A stretch of DNA of 64,000 bases from Pseudarthrobacter oxydans (GCF_030812335.1 NZ_JAUSSN010000003.1:186001-250000), one strand, 5' to 3'. Positions 50,809 to 59,435 are shown, numbered from the stretch's first letter. Translations and numbers: made by a program. Notes: generated by a model not told the origin, from the sequence alone.

Positions 50809-52056
50809 CTAGATTGTGCCGCCGGCGTTTGTACCGCCGGCGGCGTGGCGGGCGACGGTTCCGGCGGTCTGGATGCTGGACTCGTGCCCGGCCATGCCGG
50901 CCTGGCGCGCGCGGGCGAAGGCGCCGGGCAGGGCTGCCAGCAGCGCATCGACGTCGGCCCCGGTGGAGGAATGCCCCAGGCTGAAGCGCTGGGCGCCCCG
51001 GGCGGTGTCCTCGTCCAGTCCCATCGCCAGCAACACATGGGACGGCCGCGGGACCCCCGCGGTGCAGGCCGATCCCGTGGAGGATTCCACCCCGGCCAGG
51101 TCCAGCAGGAACAGCAGCGAGTCGCCTTCGCAGCCGGGAAAGGTGAAGTGGGCGTTACCCGGGAGCCGTCCCGCGCCGGGGGCCCCGCGCAGCACGGCGT
51201 CGGGCACCGCTGCCCGGACGCCGTCGATCAGCCGGTCCCGGAGCGCGGCGATGCGCGCCGCTTCCTCCGGCAGTGTGGCCGTGACGGCTTCGGCGGCCGC
51301 GGCAAACGCAGCGATCGAGGCGGTGTCGAGGGTTCCGGAGCGGACGTCGCGTTCCTGTCCCCCGCCGTGCTGGACCGGGGTCAGTTTCACGGCGCGGCCC
51401 AGCAGGAGGGCCCCGACGCCGACCGGGCCGCCGATCTTGTGCCCGGAGATGGACATGGCATCGAGTCCGCTGGCACGGAAATCCACGGGCACCGAGCCGA
51501 ACGCCTGGACCGCGTCGGAGTGGACGGGGACGCCGGCCCGGTGCGCCAGTTCGACAATCTCCGCGATGGGCTGGAGCGTGCCGACTTCGTTGTTGGCCCA
51601 CATCACCGTCACCAGGGCGATCGACGCCGGGTCCCGGGAGAGCTCTGCCGCCAGCACGGCCAGGTCGACGACGCCATCGGCATCCACTGGCAGCCAGCAG
51701 ACCTCGGCACCCTCGTGCCGCTCAAGCCATTCGACAGTGTCCAGCACGGCGTGGTGCTCGACGGCGGAGCACAGGATCCGGGTGCGGGCCGGGTCCGCGG
51801 CGCGCCGGGCCCAGTACAGGCCCTTGACGGCAAGGTTGTCGGCTTCGGTCCCGCCCGAGGTGAAGATGACTTCGGAGGGATGCGCCCCGGCCGCGGCCGC
51901 CAGCACCTCGCGGGCATCCTCGACGGCGCGCCGGGCGCGGCGGCCGGATCCGTGCAGTGAGGACGGGTTGCCGGTCCGGGCCAGTTCGCGGGTCAGCGCA
52001 GCCAGGGCCTCCGGGGCAAGTGTGGTGGTGGCAGCATGATCAAGGTAGACGGGCAC
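50809..52056 (-). CDS. iscS: Cysteine desulfurase (NifS/IscS class)
   Basis: A 415-residue PLP enzyme releasing sulfur from cysteine for Fe-S clusters and tRNA thiolation. H102, D181, the PLP lysine K207 ([12 protein letters not shown]) and the catalytic C331 (STGSACTAG) are present, and the opening [15 protein letters not shown] is typical. The C-terminus carries about 20 extra Gly/Ala/Thr residues. The usual partner mnmA is downstream on the same strand but separated by the opposite-strand reductase. Divergent from the DMT transporter gene. Confidence 0.94.
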   Translation of the reverse strand: MPVYLDHAATTTLAPEALAALTRELARTGNPSSLHGSGRRARRAVEDAREVLAAAAGAHPSEVIFTSGGTEADNLAVKGLYWARRAADPARTRILCSAVEHHAVLDTVEWLERHEGAEVCWLPVDADGVVDLAVLAAELSRDPASIALVTVMWANNEVGTLQPIAEIVELAHRAGVPVHSDAVQAFGSVPVDFRASGLDAMSISGHKIGGPVGVGALLLGRAVKLTPVQHGGGQERDVRSGTLDTASIAAFAAAAEAVTATLPEEAARIAALRDRLIDGVRAAVPDAVLRGAPGAGRLPGNAHFTFPGCEGDSLLFLLDLAGVESSTGSACTAGVPRPSHVLLAMGLDEDTARGAQRFSLGHSSTGADVDALLAALPGAFARARQAGMAGHESSIQTAGTVARHAAGGTNAGGTI

Positions 52057-52106
52057 AGGGCAATTCTACCTGCGGGCACCTCACGTCACTGGTGTAGATT
52101 CGAGCG

Positions 52107-53003
52107 GTGAAAGCGTCCCTGTACCTGGTCCTGGCCACGCTGTTCTGGTCCGGGAACTTCATTGTCGGCCAGGCCGCCGTCGCCTCGATGACCGCCCTTG
52201 ACCTCACGTTCTGGCGCTGGACCCTGGCGGCCGTGCCGCTGCTGCTCCTGGCCCACTTCGTGGAGAAACCCGACTGGCGCGCGGTCCTGCGCCGCTGGCC
52301 GGTGCTGCTGCTCCTGAGCGTGCTCGGCATGAGCGGTTACACGCTCCTGCTGTACGGGGCGCTCGGCCACACGTCCGCCGTGAACGCCGCGCTGATCACC
52401 GCGGCCAACCCTGCCCTGATCGTTGTGCTGGCCATCGTGCTGCTCGGCGAGAGGACGACACGGCTGGGCTGGCTCGGCATCTGCCTTGGCCTGCTTGGCG
52501 TGCTGCTCGTACTGACCCGCGGCGAGCTGCAGCGTGTCCTGAGTTTTTCCCTCAATCTGGGTGAACTCATGATGATCGGCGCGATCATCGTCTGGGGCCT
52601 CTACACGATCATCGCCCGCAGGCTGGGCGTCCCCGCCATCACGGCCACCGCCGTGCAGGTGGCGACGGCGACAATCACGCTGGCACCCTTTGCCCTCGCC
52701 CTGAATGTGCGGCTTCCGGAGACGCCGTCCGAGGCCTGGTCGCTGGCATACATCGTCGTCTTCCCGTCGCTCGGCGCCTACCTGTTCTGGAATATCGCGC
52801 TCAAGACCACCCCGCCAGGGACCGCCGGGAACTACCTCAACCTGATCGTTGTGTTCACGGCGGTCATCACCGTGACCCTGGGGACGCCGCTCACGCTGGT
52901 CCAGATCGTCGGCGGCATCCTGGTGATTGCGGGCGTGTTGCTGACCGGTCGGAACGGGCAGCCGAAACCCGCTTTGGCCGCCCCGCCGCGCCTTGCCGCC
53001 TAG
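52107..53003 (+). CDS. DMT-family (EamA) transporter
   Basis: A 298-residue protein with ten membrane spans in two EamA repeats (about 5-135 and 148-285), the usual drug/metabolite exporter fold. LYLVLATLFWSGNFIVGQAA and LNAALITAANPALIVVLA are typical of repeat one. The substrate is unknown; amino acids or small metabolites are common. It begins 50 bases upstream of the divergent cysteine desulfurase start and its stop overlaps that of the convergent regulator. Confidence 0.92.
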   Translation: MKASLYLVLATLFWSGNFIVGQAAVASMTALDLTFWRWTLAAVPLLLLAHFVEKPDWRAVLRRWPVLLLLSVLGMSGYTLLLYGALGHTSAVNAALITAANPALIVVLAIVLLGERTTRLGWLGICLGLLGVLLVLTRGELQRVLSFSLNLGELMMIGAIIVWGLYTIIARRLGVPAITATAVQVATATITLAPFALALNVRLPETPSEAWSLAYIVVFPSLGAYLFWNIALKTTPPGTAGNYLNLIVVFTAVITVTLGTPLTLVQIVGGILVIAGVLLTGRNGQPKPALAAPPRLAA

Positions 53004-53743
53004 GCTCCGGGTTCCTGGGGCCTGATCCGGGCGCAGCACTGCGCCGGCCGCGCCGTTCCCTGCGCGCGGAGGTCTTTGATGGCAAGAGCCTGGACCCGGT
53101 CCGGGTCGATGCCGCAGCCGGCCGCGGCCCCGGCCAGGAAAGCACCGTTCATGGCGCACACCACCTCGGTATGGCCTTCGGCGATGCGGTGGAAGGGACA
53201 GTTGAGCAGCACCAGGCCTCCCGCGCCGTCGTCCTCGGGACGGTAACCCTCAGCGGCGAGGAACCCGGCGAACGCGGCTCCCCCGGCTGGTGCCCCGGGA
53301 TCCGCCGGCCCCCCGCCCGCGGTCCGGGCGGCGGCCTCCCCCCGGGCGCGGGCCGTGCGCAGCAGCGCGTCGCGCGCGGTACCGCCGCCGGCCGCGGACT
53401 CCTCGATGGCCGAGACGAGCAGCTCGGCGGCAAGATCGTAGTTCCGGTCCGGCACTGAGGCCGCGACCTCCCGGACAGCTGCCAGATACAGCTTGGCCGG
53501 GCGGCCCGAACCGGGCCCTCCCTTGCCGCCCAGTTTCCGGAACTCAACGGCCAGGAGCCCGTCCTGCACCAGCCGGTCCAGCTGGAAGGAGGCCGTGCTC
53601 CTGGGCAGCCCGAGCGCACCGGCCGCATCGTCGCGGCTGACGGCGCACCCCGCCGAGGCGACGAAGTCGAACAGCTTCCGGCGGCTCTCGTCGCCCAGGG
53701 ATGCGACGGCCGCGATCCTGCGGTTCCAGGGGGATCGGATCAT
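53000..53743 (-). CDS. Cysteine-rich HTH regulator, SufR-like (putative Fe-S/redox sensor)
   Basis: A 247-residue regulator. An N-terminal winged helix (about 10-75; LGDESRRKLFDFVASAG, then GLPRSTASFQLDRLVQDGLL) resembles ArsR/DeoR-type HTH. A helical middle precedes a C-terminal domain with C182 (NCPFHRIAEGHTEVVC), C196, C210 and a C236-C237 pair. The C182-X13-C196-X13-C210 spacing resembles the cluster-binding cysteines of SufR repressors. It lies near a cysteine desulfurase, a ferredoxin-reductase-like gene and doxX, and its own promoter region carries a half site of the shared operator. Fe-S or redox sensing is therefore likely but unproven. Confidence 0.78.
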   Translation of the reverse strand: MIRSPWNRRIAAVASLGDESRRKLFDFVASAGCAVSRDDAAGALGLPRSTASFQLDRLVQDGLLAVEFRKLGGKGGPGSGRPAKLYLAAVREVAASVPDRNYDLAAELLVSAIEESAAGGGTARDALLRTARARGEAAARTAGGGPADPGAPAGGAAFAGFLAAEGYRPEDDGAGGLVLLNCPFHRIAEGHTEVVCAMNGAFLAGAAAGCGIDPDRVQALAIKDLRAQGTARPAQCCARIRPQEPGA

Positions 53744-53756
53744 GGATTCAGCCTAA

Positions 53757-53769
53757 CTCTAAAAACAAG
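53757..53769. promoter_or_regulatory. Half site of the TTCTAAAA operator at the SufR-like gene
   Basis: CTCTAAAAACAAG matches the left half of the 53795 site (TTCTAAAATCAAG) at 11 of 13 bases and lies 14 bases before the regulator start, where bound protein would block initiation. It suggests autoregulation. Confidence 0.5.
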
Positions 53770-53794
53770 ATTCATTGCTTAATCATCCCGGCAC

Positions 53795-53823
53795 TTCTAA
53801 AATCAAGGTATCTACTTTTAGAA
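53795..53823. promoter_or_regulatory. TTCTAAAA/TTTTAGAA inverted repeat before doxX
   Basis: Perfect 8-bp arms separated by 13 bases. The site ends 10 bases before the doxX start and overlaps the start of its ribosome binding site (AGAAGGAG), so binding would repress doxX. It matches the 49414 site in arms, total length and interior pattern. Confidence 0.78.
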
Positions 53824-53833
53824 GGAGTTCCGC

Positions 53834-54247
53834 ATGAAATCCTCTGCAGCCCTGAACACCCCGGCCGGCCCGCTGACTTCGGCTCCCGAGCGGCAGGCAT
53901 TCCGGCTGCTGCGGACGGTCTTTACCGTCGCCCCCGTAATCTTCGGCCTGGACAAGTTCACCAACCTGCTCACCGACTGGACCATGTACCTGGCGCCCGT
54001 CGTCACGGATGTTGTGCCGCTCCCGGCGCAGACCATCATGTACGTCGTCGGCGTGGTGGAGATCGTCGCCGGCCTGGCAGTGGCGCTGAAGCCGCGGTTC
54101 GGCTCGCTGCTTGTCGCGGCCTGGCTCCTCGGAATCATCATCAACCTCATCGTGCTGGGCGGCTTTTACGACGTGGCACTGCGAGATTTCGGCCTGCTGG
54201 TCGGGGCGCTGGCCCTGAATCGGCTCGCCCAGCCAAAGCAGCAGTGA
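53834..54247 (+). CDS. DoxX-like membrane protein
   Basis: A 137-residue protein with four membrane spans (about 28-45, 55-75, 85-105, 115-132) and the DoxX-family opening TVFTVAPVIFGLDKFTNLL. In mycobacteria DoxX works with superoxide dismutase and a sulfurtransferase in membrane-linked thiol defence; that partner set is not visible here. AGAAGGAG precedes the ATG and overlaps the operator. It diverges from the SufR-like regulator and is probably its direct target. Confidence 0.82.
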   Translation: MKSSAALNTPAGPLTSAPERQAFRLLRTVFTVAPVIFGLDKFTNLLTDWTMYLAPVVTDVVPLPAQTIMYVVGVVEIVAGLAVALKPRFGSLLVAAWLLGIIINLIVLGGFYDVALRDFGLLVGALALNRLAQPKQQ

Positions 54248-54258
54248 ACGCGCCGGAC

Positions 54259-54993
54259 TCAGCCGGACGGGGGAACGACGGCGATCCACGCTTCGGCGTC
54301 GGTCCGCGCCGCGGCCAGAGTCGCGGCGTCGGGGCACGAGGCGGACACGTACACGGACGAGCCCGAGGTGCTGAACAGCCTCGCGTAGATTGCCGTGGCC
54401 CGGGCGCCGGACCGCTCTCCGCCTGTATACATAAGCACGTCCACGCGCGGAGCCGGTTTGCCGGGCTCTCCGCCCCAGCGCAGGGTCTCCGGTTTCAGGT
54501 AGGCCGGAAGAATGCTGGCGTCGAGGTACCGGAAGAGCGCTTCCGTGGAGGCCCTGTCGTCTCCGGACACGGCGAGGGCTGCCTGGTTGTTCCGGACCTT
54601 TGCCGAGACCACACAGCCGTCCTCCTTGACGTACTCGCTGGCCCCGGCCACGTTCTCCTTGCCCGGCGACCACCGCGGCACATCGCGCAGCCCGTCGGAC
54701 AGCCGGACGGGCACGCCGGCCGCCAGCGTGCCGCCGGCCGCGAAGGGCATGTCCCGCGCCGCGACCGCAGCGGCGTCGTGGCCGGGAGTGATGGTGGGCG
54801 TGGCCAGGGTCGGGGCCGCCGGCGCCGCCTTGGGTGCGGACTGGTCCGGAACGCCGACGCTGCAGCCGGCCAGCGCGGCCGCGGCGGCGAGCGCCAGGAA
54901 CGTGCGTTTCCCCCGCTGTCCGCGGAGGCCACGACGGGAACCGGGGCGCGCGCCACTCATTGCCGTGACGCCGGTTTCCCGCTTGGTTCCCAT
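54259..54993 (-). CDS. Putative lipoprotein
   Basis: A 244-residue secreted lipoprotein. A long basic n-region (SRRGLRGQRGKR) leads into an Ala-rich core and the lipobox LAGC with C44. A Pro/Ala/Thr-rich linker (about 50-75) precedes a mature domain of mixed strands with VSAKVRNNQAALAVSGDD and YLDASILPAYLKPE. ATG 54993 has GGAG six bases upstream; ATG 54960 is the alternative. I do not recognise the family. It converges with doxX. Confidence 0.75.
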   Translation of the reverse strand: MGTKRETGVTAMSGARPGSRRGLRGQRGKRTFLALAAAAALAGCSVGVPDQSAPKAAPAAPTLATPTITPGHDAAAVAARDMPFAAGGTLAAGVPVRLSDGLRDVPRWSPGKENVAGASEYVKEDGCVVSAKVRNNQAALAVSGDDRASTEALFRYLDASILPAYLKPETLRWGGEPGKPAPRVDVLMYTGGERSGARATAIYARLFSTSGSSVYVSASCPDAATLAAARTDAEAWIAVVPPSG

Positions 54994-55121
54994 GCCTAGC
55001 TCCGCCCCAATTCGCCCTGCCGGCTCCGCATTCCGGCCCGGCCCCCGCACGAGTCTAGACTCCCGCCGCGAAAGCATCGCCGGGCGACCCGGCCGACGGC
55101 CCCCTGCCATCAGCCCGCGGG

Positions 55122-56024
55122 CTAGGCCAGAACCCGCACGGCCCCGGGAACCACCTCGATGGTGAGAGGCAAGGGCCCGATCCGCTCGCCGTCCGCATAG
55201 GCAACCACCGAGTCCGCGGACAGCTCCACCGTGCGGACCCGCCGGATGTGCACGGCCGGATGCCCGAGGTGGCCGCCGGAAAAGACCCTCGGAAAAACCG
55301 TCAGCAGGCCCAGCCGGGACAGCGGGCCGACAATAAAGAGGTCCAGGTAGCCGTCGTCGAGCAGCGCGCCAGGCGTGATCTTCATGCCGCCGCCGATCGA
55401 TTGGCCGTTGGCGACCGAAATCAGCATCGCGTCCTGCTGCCAGCGCTCGCCGTCGGCCGTCACGGTGTAGGTGATCGCCCGGAACGAGGCGAGTTCGCGG
55501 AGCATGGCAAGGTGGTAGCGGGCCTTGCCGCGGGGCCACCGCCAGGCGTTGGCCCGTTCGTTGACGGCTGCGTCGAACCCCGCGGACACCACACCGGCAA
55601 ACCAGCGGGACGTCCCGGACGACGACACCCGTCCGGCGTCGATCAGCCGCCCGCCGGAGGCCAGGGCAGCGAGCACCGCCGTGCAGGCGCCGGGAACGTT
55701 GTGCGCCGGCACGCCGAGCGCCCGCGCCAGGTCGTTTCCGGTGCCGGTCGGGACAATCCCGAGCGGGACCGTGCCAAAGGGCAGGCCCGATCCAGCGAGG
55801 GCATTGACTCCGAGGTGGACCATTCCGTCGCCGCCCACCACCACCAGCGCGTCGACTCCGGCGGCCAGGGCCTTGTCCACGGCCCGTGCCAGCGCGTCAT
55901 AGGAATCCTCGCAAAGGACCAGGACCTCCGCCCCGGCGGCCCGGAAGTGCGCGGCGGCTTGGTCGCCGGCGTGCCGCCCGCGGCCAAAGGAGGCCCGCGG
56001 ATTGACGGCGAGGGCGAGCATCAT
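55122..56024 (-). CDS. Diacylglycerol kinase-family lipid kinase
   Basis: A 300-residue DagK/YegS-type lipid kinase. The nucleotide-binding loop GGDGMVHLGVNAL (about 63-75) and the PTGTGNDLARALG motif (about 91-103) are complete, and the C-terminal beta-sandwich (about 150-300) includes the GGGMKITPGALLDDGYLDLFIV segment. It probably phosphorylates diacylglycerol or a related lipid. It is monocistronic, with its 5' end facing the J-domain gene. Confidence 0.92.
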   Translation of the reverse strand: MMLALAVNPRASFGRGRHAGDQAAAHFRAAGAEVLVLCEDSYDALARAVDKALAAGVDALVVVGGDGMVHLGVNALAGSGLPFGTVPLGIVPTGTGNDLARALGVPAHNVPGACTAVLAALASGGRLIDAGRVSSSGTSRWFAGVVSAGFDAAVNERANAWRWPRGKARYHLAMLRELASFRAITYTVTADGERWQQDAMLISVANGQSIGGGMKITPGALLDDGYLDLFIVGPLSRLGLLTVFPRVFSGGHLGHPAVHIRRVRTVELSADSVVAYADGERIGPLPLTIEVVPGAVRVLA

Positions 56025-56149
56025 GCGCTGAATTATGCCAGTGGCCGGGAACCTTCCGTGCCGGTACGCTCGTTCTTCCCCATGCCGGTTAAACTGGCCA
56101 CGCCGGACGTCCAGGATGGGCTGGCACCACTAAGGCAAAGGATTCTTGC

Positions 56150-57106
56150 TTGACGCAGGGCAACAGCTCGCATTACCAGGTCCTCCGGATCCCCGTCACG
56201 GCGACGGAAAAGGAAATCAAAGTGGCCTACCGCAAGGCCGCCCGCACCGCGCACCCCGACCACGGCGGAGACCCGGCCGCCTTCCGGCGCGTCACGCTCG
56301 CGTACGAGACCCTGATCGATGCCAAGAGCCGGGCCGACTACGACCGGTCCTACGGCAGCGGCGGCCGTGCCTTCGCCGGGCCCGCCCCCGACGAAGGGGC
56401 CCACTTCGATGCCCCGGCGGCCGGCAGCCGCGCCTCGGCCAATGTCCGGCGCCCGAACACGCCACGGAACACGGCCTCCGACGCCGCGGTCTACATCCCG
56501 CCCTTCGAGCAGTACGCCGGGACGGGCGAGGTGCCGCTGATCCCGGAGAGCCTCGCCAGCCAGCAGGTCCACGGGCTGCCCCGGAAGCGCGGCATCTTCG
56601 GGGCCGAGGCCCGGATCCAGCGGGAGATGCGGACAGTGCAGCTCATCAGCCGGCAGATCCTCCCCGCCGTCCCGGCCGCACGGCTCATCAACGGGCTGCA
56701 GTCCCCGGCGGACAATAGCCACATCGACCATGTCGTGCTCTCCGGCTACCGCATGGCAATCATCGGCTCGATGCTGCTGCCCCCGGGAGCCTATGCCTGG
56801 AACGGCAGCGCCCTGACCCACGGCGGACGGTCCATCGCGCCGCCCCAGCTGGCCCACGTGGTGCGCCGCATGCAGGACATCTTCCCGGAACTGAACGTCA
56901 CCGGCTGGACCGTGGTCCACAGCACCGACGGCAACCTGCACGAACCGGTGATCGACCGGCACCGCCGCTCGGGGGCGCACGAGACCGTGCAGGTGGTCAA
57001 TGCCGCCGGGCTCGCCCGCGGGCTCAAGCAGTTCCTGAGTTCCGGCCCGGCCCCCAATACGGTCATCGTCCCGGTGCTGGCCCGGCTGCTGCGCGGGATG
57101 CACTAG
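56150..57106 (+). CDS. J-domain protein with NERD-like C-terminus
   Basis: A 318-residue protein. The J domain (about 7-72) has the essential HPD tripeptide at 35-37 (ARTAHPDHGG), so it should stimulate DnaK. A linker (75-150) follows. The C-terminal domain (about 175-300) has DHVVLSGYRMAIIGS and later strands that recall the nuclease-related NERD fold, though not all catalytic residues can be confirmed by eye. It starts with TTG after AAAGGA. Such a fusion could link chaperone recruitment to a nucleic-acid-related domain. Confidence 0.78.
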   Translation: MTQGNSSHYQVLRIPVTATEKEIKVAYRKAARTAHPDHGGDPAAFRRVTLAYETLIDAKSRADYDRSYGSGGRAFAGPAPDEGAHFDAPAAGSRASANVRRPNTPRNTASDAAVYIPPFEQYAGTGEVPLIPESLASQQVHGLPRKRGIFGAEARIQREMRTVQLISRQILPAVPAARLINGLQSPADNSHIDHVVLSGYRMAIIGSMLLPPGAYAWNGSALTHGGRSIAPPQLAHVVRRMQDIFPELNVTGWTVVHSTDGNLHEPVIDRHRRSGAHETVQVVNAAGLARGLKQFLSSGPAPNTVIVPVLARLLRGMH

Positions 57107-57127
57107 CAGGCTCGCTAGGATGGGACC

Positions 57128-57595
57128 GTGTTCCGCATCCTCTTCCACGCCCCAGAAATCCCCGGCAATACCGGCAATGCCATCCGGCTGGCCGCCATCA
57201 CCGGAGCCGAGCTGCACCTGGTCGAGCCCCTGGGCTTCGATTTCTCCGACGCAAAGCTGCGCCGGGCCGGACTCGACTACCACGACCTCGCCGTCGTGAC
57301 CGTCCACCCGGACATCGGCGCCGCCTGGGCCGCCCTCGCTCCGGAGCGCGTGTTCGCGTTCACCTCCGATGGCGAGGCGTCCTACACCGACATCAGTTAC
57401 CGGCCCGGGGACGTACTGCTGTTCGGCCGGGAATCGGTGGGCCTGCCCGAGGAACTCAAGCACGACCCCCACGTCACGTCCCGCGTCCGGCTGCCGATGC
57501 TGCCCGCGCTGCGCTCGCTGAACCTTGCGAACGCGGCCTCGATCGCGGTCTACGAGGCGTGGCGCCAGAACGGATTTGCCGGCGCCAGGCTGTAG
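57128..57595 (+). CDS. trmL: tRNA (cytidine/uridine 34-2'-O)-methyltransferase TrmL
   Basis: A 155-residue SPOUT methyltransferase that methylates the wobble ribose of tRNA-Leu. The N-terminal FHAPEIPGNTGNAIRLAA motif, the knot residues around LLFGRESVGLP (about 100-110) and the closing LRSLNLANAASIAVYEAWRQ segment are typical. It starts with GTG, 21 bases after the J-domain gene, and may be co-transcribed with it. Confidence 0.95.
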   Translation: MFRILFHAPEIPGNTGNAIRLAAITGAELHLVEPLGFDFSDAKLRRAGLDYHDLAVVTVHPDIGAAWAALAPERVFAFTSDGEASYTDISYRPGDVLLFGRESVGLPEELKHDPHVTSRVRLPMLPALRSLNLANAASIAVYEAWRQNGFAGARL

Positions 57596-57621
57596 GCACC
57601 GCAACTTTTCCCCCGCCCGGC

Positions 57622-57648
57622 CCATCCGGTTGCCCGGCCGCCCCGAAT
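57622..57648 (+). promoter_or_regulatory. SigK-type promoter upstream of sigK
   Basis: CCATCC and CCGAAT, separated by 15 bases, correspond to the -35 and -10 elements I recall for mycobacterial SigK promoters (CCATCC-N16-17-CCGAAT), one base short in the spacer. It lies 64 bases before the GTG at 57712, consistent with sigK autoregulation. Confidence 0.5.
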
Positions 57649-57711
57649 CACTGCTGAGGCCCAGTTCCATCCACGGGCGCAGCGCACGGGGAAGGGAGCG
57701 AGGAGCCGCAG

Positions 57712-58431
57712 GTGACAACCATGCAGGTGGATAAATGTCCATCCCGGCGTGTTGCCGGCGACCACGACCCAGCAGCAGCCCGCCCTGACCCGCGATCGGC
57801 GGCGGGCACCTTATGCTTGAAGGTGATGGACACTCCCAACGCCCCGATTCCCGAGGCCGCCGCTCCCCCTGGCACGCCGGCCGATGTGAACCGCCGCCTC
57901 GGCGCACTGCTGGAGCAGATTGCCGCCGGCGACCAGGCAGCCTTCGCCGAGTTCTATGAACTCACCTCCCGGCGCGTCTTCGGCATGGCCCGGCGGGTAC
58001 TCATCGATGTCGAACTCAGTGAGGACACCACCCAGGAGGTCTTCCTCCAGGTCTGGCAGAACGCCTCCAAGTTCAACCCCGAGGCCGGCAGCCCGCTCGC
58101 CTGGCTCATGACCATCTCGCACCGCAGGGCCGTGGACAAGGTCCGTTCCTCCCAGTCCTCCACCGACCGGGAAGCGAAATACGGCGCCAGCAGCCAGGAC
58201 ATCGACCACGATTCGGTCTCCGATGAGGTCGGCAGCAGGCTGGAGGCCGAGGCTGTGGTCCGCTGCCTGGCGACGCTGACGGATACACAGCAGGAATCCG
58301 TGCGGCTGGCCTACTACGGCGGCCTCACCTACCGGGAGGTCGCAGAAAAGCTCAACGCTGCGGTCCCCACCATCAAGTCCCGCATCCGCGACGGACTGAT
58401 CCGACTGAAGACCTGCCTGGGGGTGAGTTAA
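57712..58431 (+). CDS. sigK: ECF RNA polymerase sigma factor SigK
   Basis: A sigma-70-family ECF factor of up to 239 residues: region 2 (LLEQIAAGDQAAFAEFYEL, then DTTQEVFLQVW) recognises the -10 element and region 4 (LTDTQQESVRLAYYGGLTYREVAEKL) the -35. Two starts are possible. GTG 57712 has the strong AGGAG site six bases upstream; ATG 57826 (with GTG 57823) gives the homologue-like MDTPNAPIPE N-terminus but a poorly spaced site. The anti-sigma factor RskA follows one base after the stop region. A SigK-type promoter upstream suggests autoregulation. Confidence 0.9.
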   Translation: MTTMQVDKCPSRRVAGDHDPAAARPDPRSAAGTLCLKVMDTPNAPIPEAAAPPGTPADVNRRLGALLEQIAAGDQAAFAEFYELTSRRVFGMARRVLIDVELSEDTTQEVFLQVWQNASKFNPEAGSPLAWLMTISHRRAVDKVRSSQSSTDREAKYGASSQDIDHDSVSDEVGSRLEAEAVVRCLATLTDTQQESVRLAYYGGLTYREVAEKLNAAVPTIKSRIRDGLIRLKTCLGVS

Positions 58432-58432
58432 G

Positions 58433-59323
58433 ATGACCGACACCAACGCACAGAACAGCGGACGTGTCCCCGGCGGTTTTGCAGCCGATATCGCCACTGA
58501 CCTCGCCTCGGGACGCGCGGCAGACCTCGCCGAGGTGTATGCCCTGGACGCCGTGGACGACGCCGAACGCGCGGCCATCGAGAGTTACCTTCTCTCGGCT
58601 CCGCAGGCCGAACGCGCCGCCTTCAACGAACGTGTCCGCCAGGCCCGGGAGACCCTTGCGACCAGCTTCACCGCCGAGGAAGAACCTCCGGCGGGCCTGC
58701 TGGACCGGATCATGGCGTCCCTGCCCAGCCAGGATGTCCCGGCAGCGCCGGGCGCCCACCCGTCCCACGCGCCGTCGGCGGTCCCGCCGGTCGTCGCCCG
58801 TCCCGTCCGGGAGCCCTCCGGGCGCCCTGTCACCGACGAACTCGGCGACGCCCGCAGGCGCCGGGAGGAACGACGCCGGCCGCAGGGAATGCGCGGCTGG
58901 CTCGTCGGCGTCGCGGCCGCAGCCATCATCGCCCTGGGCGGTGTCGGCGTCGGCGCCTACGTGGCGAACCAGAACGATCCGCTGAACCAGGTCATGCAGG
59001 CCGGCGATGTGCGGCAGGCGACGGTCAACGTCGCCGGCGGCGGCACGGCTACCGTGTCCCTCTCGACGTCGAAAGACGCGATCGTCGTCAAGATGAACGA
59101 TGTCCCGGCGCCGCCGCCCGGCAAGGTCTACCAGATGTGGCTGATCCCCAAGGACGGCTCGGCCCCGGTGTCCCAGGGCCTGATGGACGCGGAGGCGCTG
59201 TCCAAGCCGGCCGTCGTGAAGGGCATCAGCACGGCGGCAGCCCTGGGCATCACGGTGGAACCGACCGGCGGCTCCGCGTCGCCGACCACGCCGACCGTGG
59301 CCGAGGCCCCGCTGGGCGCCTAG
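58433..59323 (+). CDS. rskA: Anti-sigma-K factor RskA
   Basis: A 296-residue membrane anti-sigma factor. The cytoplasmic N-terminus (about 20-100; LAEVYALDAVDDAERAAIESYLL) binds SigK, a Pro-rich linker follows, one span lies at about 155-177 (GWLVGVAAAAIIALGGVGVG), and the extracytoplasmic RskA domain (about 195-280; GKVYQMWLIPKDGSAPV) is sensed by site-1 protease when signalling occurs. It begins just after the sigK stop. The short low-complexity tail (ASPTTPTVAEAPLGA) is typical of such proteins. Confidence 0.93.
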   Translation: MTDTNAQNSGRVPGGFAADIATDLASGRAADLAEVYALDAVDDAERAAIESYLLSAPQAERAAFNERVRQARETLATSFTAEEEPPAGLLDRIMASLPSQDVPAAPGAHPSHAPSAVPPVVARPVREPSGRPVTDELGDARRRREERRRPQGMRGWLVGVAAAAIIALGGVGVGAYVANQNDPLNQVMQAGDVRQATVNVAGGGTATVSLSTSKDAIVVKMNDVPAPPPGKVYQMWLIPKDGSAPVSQGLMDAEALSKPAVVKGISTAAALGITVEPTGGSASPTTPTVAEAPLGA

Positions 59324-59356
59324 GGCCGGGGCCACGCCCCAACCCACGCACCAAAG

Positions 59357-59406
59357 AAGCCGGGCAGGCTGTGGACCTCCTGAAGGGTCCACAGCCTGCC
59401 CGGCTT
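59357..59406. terminator. Bidirectional terminator between rskA and gntK
   Basis: A perfect 20-bp stem (AAGCCGGGCAGGCTGTGGAC) with a 10-base loop, 33 bases after rskA and 29 bases after the convergent gluconokinase stop. Confidence 0.85.
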
Positions 59407-59435
59407 TGTGCTGTCTCGGCTACATGCCGGTTCGG

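Noticed and set aside
56033..57907. 624-codon open frame on the minus strand
   Set aside because: Covers the J-domain and TrmL genes on the other strand; no family motif and low-complexity composition.
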